Below, piece after piece: positions 1-6,274 of a stretch of 8,614 nt of DNA. The position numbers and the translations under genes were made by a program. This DNA comes from Planctomycetota bacterium. Its GTDB lineage: Bacteria; Planctomycetota; SBBH01; JACQRN01. The stretch lies in NCBI GenBank assembly GCA_016206515.1, contig JACQRN010000082.1, positions 1 through 8,614 of the forward strand, given 5' to 3'. The number at the start of each line of letters is the position of its first letter. The stretch's first letter is position 1. The notes beneath the pieces were generated by a model that did not search any database, was not told where the DNA came from, and was given only the letters and a program-made list of their open reading frames with translations.

Positions 1-1514
1 CGCAGGGGCGGCAGGTCGTGGGCGAGGGAGAGGTCCCCCCGCTTGAATCCGGTCGAGAACCCCGCGGGGTCCGCGATGGCGCGCCCTACGTCGACGGCGA
101 AGTCCGCGGCCGTCTCCACGGCCTGCCACGCCCGGTCGCCAGCCTGCCTGAGCGACGCCAGGAAGAATCCTCCCGACGAGAACCGCGTCCAGATCCCCTC
201 GATGTACAGGCCGTCGTCCGTCACGCGCCCCTGGCCGCCGTCGATCCACTCTTGGCTCGCCCGGTCCCAGAACCCGATCGGGACCGGCGTCCCGGCCGGG
301 AGCCCGGGGCGGTTGAGCATCCGTACGGTGAGCGGCCTCTCGAAGACGATCGACGGCTCGCCGAAGAACGCCGCCACGAACGCCGCGTTATCCAGCGGCA
401 AGGACGGCAGGTCACGGGAGAGCAGGATCGGAGTGATCTTGACGTCCGTGTCGTGCAGGACCGCCCCGGGGGGGAACGTCACCACGACCGAACCGTCCGA
501 GGAGGCCGCCACACCTCCCTCTGCGGCGGAGATCTGCGTGATGCTCCCCACTGGCAGCAGGAACACGGGCTCGACCGCCACGTCCCGCCCCGAAGTTCCC
601 AGCACCCTGCGGTTCGCGTAGTGGTACCCCTCGCGCGTCATCTCCAGGAGAAATTCCCCGGCCCCCGGCGCGCCGGCCCCCGGCGCGGGGAAGGCGAAGC
701 GTCCCCGCGCGTCCGTGAAGACCGCCCCCTGGATCCCCTGGGCGATCACGCGGACGCCCTGCAGGGGGAGCTCCGTGGCGGCGTCGAAGACGATCCCGTC
801 CAGGAACGCACTCCCCGCAGTGACGGGCGGCGACACGACGAGCGTCCATGCGGCCATCGCCTCGACCCCATTTCCGGCCCGATCCGACAGGGCCAGGTGC
901 ACGATATGCACACCCTCCGATAGATCGTCGTCCGGAACGAACCGTACCGCGGCCTGCGTCACGACCGATTGCGGCGTCACATCCCGATCGTCCAGGAACA
1001 GGCGGACGGAGGCGGCGTCGACGCCCGACAGGGCGTCCCCGTACACCGCGCCGATTTCCGGGCGGAGGGATGTGACCACCTCTCCGTCAGCGGGGAAGAG
1101 GGCCGCGACGACGGGGGGCGTCCGGTCCACGACGACCGCCACCTCCACCGAGACCCCGCACAACCCCGCCGCGCGGTTCCCCTGGTACGCCCGCGCCTGG
1201 AAGCGGACCGGCACCTCGCCGCGCGCGGAGAGGTCGACCCGGAATACGTGCGTGCCGCTTTTCCGGTCCGGGCGGTTCCGGAACGTCTGCGCCAGCACCC
1301 CGTCGACCAGGAGATCCACGTCCTGCACGTTCCCGCGGCCGTCCTCCCTCGCCTCGAACGCGACGGCGACATCCAGTACGCCAGCGTTCGTCGCGAAACC
1401 GGTGGTGGGGGAGACGATCCGGACATCGGGAGCGACGGGAGGCCCGCCCGGCGGGGTGGCGACCGCAGTTCCCAGGAAAAACAGGAGACACGCTGGAGAG
1501 TAACGCCAGGCCAT
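1..1514 (-). CDS. Secreted multidomain surface protein (Ig-like, carboxypeptidase-regulatory-like, ZU5-like), 3' end outside window
   Basis: An open minus-strand frame starts with ATG at 1514 and stays open for 504 codons to the window edge. It begins 2 nt after the glgP stop, with GGAAAGG (1529-1523) 8 nt upstream. Residues 1-19 look like a signal peptide: Arg4, then the hydrophobic stretch ACLLFFLGTAVA, with likely cleavage after AVA. Residues about 29-128 and 129-228 look like two Ig-like beta domains; the second opens with DRTPPVVAALFPADGE and holds SDRAGN at 210-215. Residues about 235-320 resemble a carboxypeptidase-regulatory-like domain (GIVFDAATELPLQGVRV, then TDARGRFAF). Residues about 322-450 resemble the ZU5-like region (VTFPPGAV at 345-352) often found ahead of RHS/YD repeats in large surface proteins. 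Expected location is outside the cytoplasm. Function is unknown; binding or adhesion is inference. The visible C-terminus (460-504) is helical and charged, so the protein clearly continues. Confidence 0.85.
   Translation of the reverse strand, partial: MAWRYSPACLLFFLGTAVATPPGGPPVAPDVRIVSPTTGFATNAGVLDVAVAFEAREDGRGNVQDVDLLVDGVLAQTFRNRPDRKSGTHVFRVDLSARGEVPVRFQARAYQGNRAAGLCGVSVEVAVVVDRTPPVVAALFPADGEVVTSLRPEIGAVYGDALSGVDAASVRLFLDDRDVTPQSVVTQAAVRFVPDDDLSEGVHIVHLALSDRAGNGVEAMAAWTLVVSPPVTAGSAFLDGIVFDAATELPLQGVRVIAQGIQGAVFTDARGRFAFPAPGAGAPGAGEFLLEMTREGYHYANRRVLGTSGRDVAVEPVFLLPVGSITQISAAEGGVAASSDGSVVVTFPPGAVLHDTDVKITPILLSRDLPSLPLDNAAFVAAFFGEPSIVFERPLTVRMLNRPGLPAGTPVPIGFWDRASQEWIDGGQGRVTDDGLYIEGIWTRFSSGGFFLASLRQAGDRAWQAVETAADFAVDVGRAIADPAGFSTGFKRGDLSLAHDLPPL
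661..687. repeat. 15-bp-period tandem duplication with internal 12-bp palindrome
   Basis: The 12-mer GCCCCCGGCGCG occurs at 661-672 and again at 676-687, a period of 15 bp. It lies in frame inside the surface-protein gene and encodes a Gly/Ala/Pro linker (PAPGAGAPGAGE, residues 277-287) in the carboxypeptidase-regulatory-like domain. The junction makes a perfect palindrome, CCGGCGCGCCGG (665-676). It is probably a small replication-slippage duplication in a surface loop. Confidence 0.7.
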
Positions 1515-1516
1515 CA

Positions 1517-3694
1517 CTACGGCCTTTCCACCCGCCCGTCGCGGCTGGCGGCACCGGCGGCGGGCAGATACGCGCCGCGGGCGTAGTCGATCACCATCCG
1601 GTCGGAATTGAATCGCCAGAGGAGCGTCCGGATCGACCGCTTCATCCGGGCAACCCATCCGCGGGGGATCCCGTCCTCCCCCCGGTCGTAGTAGAGGGGC
1701 GCGACCTCGTCCTCCAGGATGCGGAAGATCCCGTCCAGGTTGGCCCGGGCCTGCACGGGCCCGTCCGTGGGGACGGCCGTGGCGGGGACGGCGAATCCGT
1801 TGCGGCCGTCCCATCCCTCGGGCCACCAACCGTCGAGAACGCTCAGGTTCAGGACCCCGTTCATCGCCGCCTTCTGACCGCTCGTCCCGCACGCCTCCAG
1901 CGGACGGCGCGGATGGTTCAGCCAGATGTCGACCCCCTGCACGAGCCGCCGCGCGACGCCCATGTCGTAGTCCTCGACGAAGACGATCCGGCCGCCGAAC
2001 TCCGGTTTGCGGCTCGCCTGCACGATCTGGCGGATCATCTCCTGTCCCTCGGCGTCGTTCGGATGGGCCTTCCCGGCGAAGATGAACTGGACGGGCCTCT
2101 GGGGGTGGTTGACGATCGACGCGAGGCGGGCGGGGTCGGTCAGGAGCAGCGTCGACCACTTGTAGGTCGCGAAGCGCCTCGCGAACCCCACCGTCAGGAT
2201 ATGGCGGTCGAGGGACCGGTAGCACGGCTCCCGGTCGGGGTCTACGCCCCACCTGCGGTACTGCGTGGCGAGCCGCCCGCGGATGTACTGGAGCAGGCGG
2301 ACCTTGAGGATCTCATGGATCGACCAGAGGTCGCTCTCCTCGACCCGGTAGATCCCTTCCCACAGGTCGGCATGGCGGATCCGGACGATCCAATTCGGGT
2401 GCACGACGCGGGCGCAGAGATCCTGGATCTCGTGGGCGATCCAGGAACCGGCGTGCACGCCGTTGGTGATGTGGCCGATCGGGATCTCGTCCTCGGCGCG
2501 CCCCGGCCAGAGGTCCTGCCACATCTGCCGGCTCACCCTCCCGTGTACCGCGGAGACGGCGTTCGTGCCCCTGGCCATCCGGATCGCCAGCGCGGACATG
2601 CAGAACGGTTCCCCGGGCGCCCCCGCATGGAGCTGTCCCATCGCGAGGAACGCCTCCCGTGTCATGCCCAAGGACTCCCGGAACGTCCCCAGGTGGGCCT
2701 CCACCAGATCGGGCGGGAACCAGTCGTGCCCCGCGGGGACCGGGGTGTGGGTGGTGAAGACCGTCCGGGAACGCGCCTCCCGCAGCGCCTCGGACAGGGG
2801 GCAGCCGGCCTCGTCCCGGATCTGGCGCGCCATCTCCAGGGACGCGAAGGCGCAGTGCCCCTCGTTCATGTGCAGCACGCCGGGACGGATCCCGAGGGCC
2901 TGGAGCGCCCGGACGCCGCCGATCCCCAGGAGAATCTCCTGCTGGATCCGGAGCTGCTGGTCCCCGGCATAGAGACGCAGGGAGAGCGCCCTCGTCTCCT
3001 GCGTGTTCGCCTCCACATCGGCGTCCAGCAGCAGGAGGCGGCACCGGCCGACCGTCGCGTTCCAGATCTGGGCATGGATCGCCCCCTGCGGGAGCCGGAC
3101 CTGGATGAGGACCGGCGCGCCGTCGGGGCCCTTCACGAGATCCATCGGGAGCCTGCCAGGGTCGCTGCGACAGTATTCGGCGTGCTGCCTTCCCTCCGCG
3201 TCGACGGTCTGCCGGAAATACCCCTCGCGGTAAAAGAGCCCCACGCCCACGAGCGGGATCCCCAGGTCGCTGGCGCTCTTGAGGTGGTCGCCGGCCAGCA
3301 CCCCCATCCCGCCCGAGTACATCGTGAGGCACTCGTACAGCGCGAACTCCGAGCAGAAGTAGGCGACGGGGCGCGCGACCAGCGCCCCCGCGTGGATGCT
3401 GGCCCAGGTCGACTCGACCGAGAGGTAACTCTGCAGGAGGCGGAACGCGCGGTCGACGCCCGCCAGGAAGATGGGGTCCGCCGCCAGGGCGGTCCACCTC
3501 CCCTCCGGAAGCCGCTCCAGGAGCTCCACCGGGTTGTGGTTCGAGCTGTTCCAGACCTCCAGGTCGAGATCCCGGTAGATCTTGCGGACCTCCGGCTGCC
3601 ACGTCCACCAGAGGTTCCGCGCGAGGGCGAACAGCTTCCTCCGGAGGGTCTCAACCCGGAGGGTCTCGACCCTGAGGGTCTCGACGCCGCTCAT
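1517..3694 (-). CDS. glgP: Alpha-glucan phosphorylase, short GT35 form (glycogen phosphorylase)
   Basis: This 725-residue enzyme phosphorolyses alpha-1,4-glucan to glucose-1-phosphate in the cytoplasm, using pyridoxal phosphate. Residues about 16-100 form the N-terminal DUF3417-type region (LARNLWWTWQPEV, then VWNSSNHNPVELL) that marks the short alpha-glucan family phosphorylases. The GT35 body follows: YFCSEFAL (112-119), YSGGMGVLAGDHLKSASDLG (126-145), HMNEGHCAF (275-283), FTTHTPVPAGHDWF (313-326), GHITNGVHAGSW (407-418) and FAGKAHPND (539-547). The PLP lysine should be Lys608 in ACGTSGQKAAMNG. Length fits the short family, smaller than the roughly 800-residue E. coli type. The ATG at 3694 overlaps the GH57 stop as ATGA; a GGAGG lies 12 nt upstream (3711-3707). 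The N-terminus carries three VETLR repeats. The long open frame upstream of this ATG lies wholly inside the GH57 gene and is a high-GC artefact. Confidence 0.96.
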   Translation of the reverse strand: MSGVETLRVETLRVETLRRKLFALARNLWWTWQPEVRKIYRDLDLEVWNSSNHNPVELLERLPEGRWTALAADPIFLAGVDRAFRLLQSYLSVESTWASIHAGALVARPVAYFCSEFALYECLTMYSGGMGVLAGDHLKSASDLGIPLVGVGLFYREGYFRQTVDAEGRQHAEYCRSDPGRLPMDLVKGPDGAPVLIQVRLPQGAIHAQIWNATVGRCRLLLLDADVEANTQETRALSLRLYAGDQQLRIQQEILLGIGGVRALQALGIRPGVLHMNEGHCAFASLEMARQIRDEAGCPLSEALREARSRTVFTTHTPVPAGHDWFPPDLVEAHLGTFRESLGMTREAFLAMGQLHAGAPGEPFCMSALAIRMARGTNAVSAVHGRVSRQMWQDLWPGRAEDEIPIGHITNGVHAGSWIAHEIQDLCARVVHPNWIVRIRHADLWEGIYRVEESDLWSIHEILKVRLLQYIRGRLATQYRRWGVDPDREPCYRSLDRHILTVGFARRFATYKWSTLLLTDPARLASIVNHPQRPVQFIFAGKAHPNDAEGQEMIRQIVQASRKPEFGGRIVFVEDYDMGVARRLVQGVDIWLNHPRRPLEACGTSGQKAAMNGVLNLSVLDGWWPEGWDGRNGFAVPATAVPTDGPVQARANLDGIFRILEDEVAPLYYDRGEDGIPRGWVARMKRSIRTLLWRFNSDRMVIDYARGAYLPAAGAASRDGRVERP
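3641..3685 (-). repeat. Three 15-bp tandem repeats at the glgP N-terminus (VETLR x3)
   Basis: Three consecutive 15-bp units read on the minus strand are GTCGAGACCCTCAGG (3685-3671), GTCGAGACCCTCCGG (3670-3656) and GTTGAGACCCTCCGG (3655-3641). They differ at one or two bases and encode VETLR-VETLR-VETLR at residues 4-18, directly after Met-Ser-Gly. The last copy joins the conserved N-terminal helix (RKLFALARNLWW), so the first two look like in-frame duplications. Confidence 0.9.
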
Positions 3695-5298
3695 GATGCC
3701 ACTGCGCCTCCGGCGCCGGCTTCCCAGTCCAGCAGGCCCGCCGGCTCGCGTACGCCGCGCTGGCGGCAGCCGAGCCGCAGCGCCGAGGAGAACAGGCGGA
3801 CGAAGGTGCCCCGGAGTTCCGTGCGATGCTCGTTCCCCAGCCACCAGAACCAGTCGCTCGACTCCGCCAGGTGCACCCCGTCGAGCGCATCCGGCGCCCC
3901 CCCCCGCGCGCGCACCTGGGCGAGGAACCCCCACGCGCGGCGCTGGTCGCGATGCGCCGCCCAGGTCCCCAGGCTCCCGTAGATCCAGCTCCCCGTCCCG
4001 ATCGACTCCAGCGCGGGGAGGGCGCGGATCCCCCCCGCCCCTTCGAGAACTTCCGTAAACGTCATCATCTTCAGTCGGGGGTGAGCGGCGAGACCCCGGT
4101 AGAGCGCGCGGAGGAACGGCCGGCCTCCATCGGGGTAGTACCCCCAGGCGTTCTCCCCATCGAGCGCCAGTGTAACGCAGTCCGGCCGGCGCCCCGCGGC
4201 GGGGAGGGCGTCGATCCTGCCGATGAGATCCCCGGCGGCCTGCTCGGCGTCGGGCCAGTTGGCGTACTCGAAGCCGATCCGGTCGGACAGGTGCGTGTCC
4301 CGGAAGAAGACCGCGACCTCCCCCTCCCCCGTCCGGACCCGGTACGGCGTCAGGTGCCCGTCGGGGGGAACGCCCGCGCCGGATCGGTTGCCAACGGACC
4401 GGAGGAGCGCCTGATCGGTTACGACCCAGGCGAGCGGCCCGGGCGCCAGAGCGCGCAGCGCCTTGGAGCTCAACGCCCCCTCCGAGGGCCAGAGCCCCCC
4501 GCAGGGCCGGCCCCATCGCCGCGCGTGCGCCTCGATCGCCTCGACGACCTGGATCCGCGCGTCGAGCGGGGCCGAGAAATCCAGGGGCGGAGACGCGCCG
4601 GGCGCCGGGTCGGAAAGCGCCGCGTCGCACAGGAGCGGCAGGATCGGGTGGTAGTAGGGCGAAGTGGAAAGTTCCACCGCGCCCTGCGCCTGGGCCGTGC
4701 GGTAGGCGCCTTCCACGGCACGGACCCGCTCGGCCATCCGCTGGTGGAGCGCCGCCTTATCGGACTCCGTGAATCCGGTCCCCTTCTCGATGAGGGATCG
4801 AACGATCTCTTCCTCGCAGAGCGCGCTCCCGCACCACGCCAGGTGGAACCACACCTGCAGGTCACGCAGGTCCCCGACGGAAGCCTTCCCGGCGGCGGCC
4901 TCCCCGGCGTCCCCCAGGCCCTCCAGCCGCTGCTTCAGCGCGCGCAGGGGTTCATGCCGTTCCAGGTCCCGTCCCTGGACATGGAAGAAGTGCGTCAGGC
5001 AGAAGGCCCGTTCCGACAGGTCCAGATCCTCCGCCGGCCGGAGGGCGACGGTCTCCCAGAGGTCCTGCCGGCCCGACCGGACCCCGTCGATCTGTTCCAG
5101 GAGGACAGCGGTCAGGTTGAAGACCGCCCTCGCCCCCTCGACCTCCAGGACCCGCTCGGGCATATCGGCATAGGAGCGCGCCGAGTGGAGCCGCACCCAG
5201 GGGAGCACGACCTCGCCCGTCAGGGCGTCCCGGTAGAGGGGCTGGTGGCAGTGCCACAGGATGCAAACGGCCCGCTGGGGGGAGGAGTTTCCCTTCAC
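3691..5298 (-). CDS. Glycoside hydrolase family 57 (alpha-amylase type)
   Basis: A 535-residue cytoplasmic GH57 enzyme acting on alpha-glucan. The retaining hydrolase motifs are in order: WHCHQPLY (15-22); ELSTSPYYHPILPLL (209-223); GLWPSEGALS (268-277), with Glu273 the expected nucleophile; and LALDGENAWGYYPDGG (377-392), with Asp380 the expected acid/base. WIYGSLGTWAAHRDQ (438-452) and ESSDWFWWLGNEH (479-491) follow. FRDTHLSDRIGFEY (332-345) and the SPYYHPILPL motif are typical of the alpha-amylase-like GH57 group. I see no signal peptide. Exact activity (hydrolysis, 4-alpha-glucanotransfer or branching) cannot be settled by eye. The start is taken as GTG at 5298, which overlaps the preceding TGA as GTGA. 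It keeps the HCHQP motif near the N-terminus; GGAGGAG lies 14 nt upstream, rather far. An ATG at 5352 would add 18 residues and overlap the previous gene by 58 bp. The 3' end overlaps glgP by 4 bp. Confidence 0.93.
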   Translation of the reverse strand: MKGNSSPQRAVCILWHCHQPLYRDALTGEVVLPWVRLHSARSYADMPERVLEVEGARAVFNLTAVLLEQIDGVRSGRQDLWETVALRPAEDLDLSERAFCLTHFFHVQGRDLERHEPLRALKQRLEGLGDAGEAAAGKASVGDLRDLQVWFHLAWCGSALCEEEIVRSLIEKGTGFTESDKAALHQRMAERVRAVEGAYRTAQAQGAVELSTSPYYHPILPLLCDAALSDPAPGASPPLDFSAPLDARIQVVEAIEAHARRWGRPCGGLWPSEGALSSKALRALAPGPLAWVVTDQALLRSVGNRSGAGVPPDGHLTPYRVRTGEGEVAVFFRDTHLSDRIGFEYANWPDAEQAAGDLIGRIDALPAAGRRPDCVTLALDGENAWGYYPDGGRPFLRALYRGLAAHPRLKMMTFTEVLEGAGGIRALPALESIGTGSWIYGSLGTWAAHRDQRRAWGFLAQVRARGGAPDALDGVHLAESSDWFWWLGNEHRTELRGTFVRLFSSALRLGCRQRGVREPAGLLDWEAGAGGAVAS

Positions 5299-6272
5299 GA
5301 CGTCGCGCTCAGCTCCTCCAGCGCCTGCGGGACCTCCACATGTTTGCGCCACAGCGCGGGGCCGGACAGGCGGGGCTCCCCGCCGGTCTCACGGTGCGCC
5401 AGGAACTCGAAGACACGCTCCGGCGTTCCGAGATCGGTCCATCCGCAGGGCGGGACCGGCAGCACACGCAGGTGCCGTACGGCACGCTGGAGGATCTCGC
5501 GGGAGAAGTTCCGGGAGGGAAGGTCATCGTACAGGGCCTCCACGCGCCACGGCAGCCACTCCCCGCCGCGCGTGCCCAGGGCGAACTGGAACGATCCCAG
5601 GAGCTGCGGAAGGACGCCCTCGTAGAGGCGCAGGATGCTCTGGCCTGCCCCGGCGAAGAGGAAACTGTTCCAGAGCGCCCCATGCTCCATGAGGATCTGC
5701 GCCCAATGCGGAGCCGGTTTCTCCACGAATGCGGCAACCGGGTGTACCCGGCGCCCCGCGACCCGGCGGGGGATGATCCACCCCAGCTCCGTGTCGGGAG
5801 AGTCCGGCGTGAACCCCAGGAGGGTCACCGCATCCTCCTCCCCCCCTTCGTCCCCTCCCGCGACGGTCGCCAGGGCCCCCCCCAGCACCTCCTCGTCCTC
5901 CACGTAGTGATCGGAGGCGAGGATGACGACGCGGGCGGACGGATCGCGCCCCAGGACGCGCATCAGGGGCAGGAGGATCCCCGGCGCCGTGTCGCGGTTG
6001 ACCGGCTGCGCGACGATGTTCTCCGGCGGGATCCGCGCCAGCTGGATCCTCCACAAGGGCCAATGCTGCTCGGCGACGATCGGGACGATCCGTTCCACGG
6101 GAGCCAGGCGGCTGGCGCGCTCGATCGTCAGTTCCAGGAGCGACTTCTCGTTGCAGAATGCGCAGAACTGCTTCGGGACGGGTCTTACCCCCTTCCCCCG
6201 GGTGAGGGAGCCCAGCCGCTTCCCCTCCCCCGCGGCGAGCACGATCACCCAGGGCTGACCCGTCCTCCCCAT
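5295..6272 (-). CDS. Sugar-1-phosphate nucleotidylyltransferase, mannose-1-phosphate guanylyltransferase-like
   Basis: A 325-residue cytoplasmic nucleotidylyltransferase of the NTP_transferase fold, which joins a sugar-1-phosphate to an NTP to give an NDP-sugar. The nucleotide-binding signature is LAAGEGKRLGSLTRGKG (12-28), followed by VPKQF (32-36), the PKQF form characteristic of mannose-1-phosphate guanylyltransferases. QPVNRDTAPGILLP (89-102), LASDHYV (118-124), FVEKPAPHWA (182-191), LWNSFLFAG (200-208) and CGWTDLGTPERV (276-287) match the rest of the catalytic core. Length fits a single catalytic domain without the C-terminal isomerase of bifunctional GMP/PMI enzymes. The ATG at 6272 lies 2 nt after the glgA stop, with GGAGGTGGGG (6290-6281) inside the glgA end as ribosome-binding site. 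Operon position suggests a role in polysaccharide supply. The usual glycogen partner would be GlgC, which this does not resemble closely. Substrate specificity is not proven by sequence. Confidence 0.88.
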   Translation of the reverse strand: MGRTGQPWVIVLAAGEGKRLGSLTRGKGVRPVPKQFCAFCNEKSLLELTIERASRLAPVERIVPIVAEQHWPLWRIQLARIPPENIVAQPVNRDTAPGILLPLMRVLGRDPSARVVILASDHYVEDEEVLGGALATVAGGDEGGEEDAVTLLGFTPDSPDTELGWIIPRRVAGRRVHPVAAFVEKPAPHWAQILMEHGALWNSFLFAGAGQSILRLYEGVLPQLLGSFQFALGTRGGEWLPWRVEALYDDLPSRNFSREILQRAVRHLRVLPVPPCGWTDLGTPERVFEFLAHRETGGEPRLSGPALWRKHVEVPQALEELSATS

Positions 6273-6274
6273 GG

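Noticed and set aside
18..1586. Several plus-strand frames opposite the surface-protein gene
   Set aside because: The minus strand has one uninterrupted frame with a signal peptide and clear beta-domain motifs. The plus-strand frames are Arg/Pro-rich shadows.
1913..3982. A 689-codon plus-strand open frame antisense to glgP and the end of the GH57 gene
   Set aside because: It is arginine/proline/glutamate-rich with no recognisable domain, and lies opposite strongly conserved GT35 and GH57 motifs. Long antisense frames are expected at this GC content.
3695..4630. Upstream in-frame extension of GlgP by about 312 residues
   Set aside because: It lies entirely within the GH57 coding region in another frame. 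The ATGA overlap and the conserved N-terminal helix support the start at 3694.
3826..5625. A 599-codon plus-strand open frame antisense to the GH57 gene and the end of the nucleotidylyltransferase gene
   Set aside because: Low-complexity Arg/Pro composition and no motifs; the opposite strand carries the full set of GH57 catalytic motifs.
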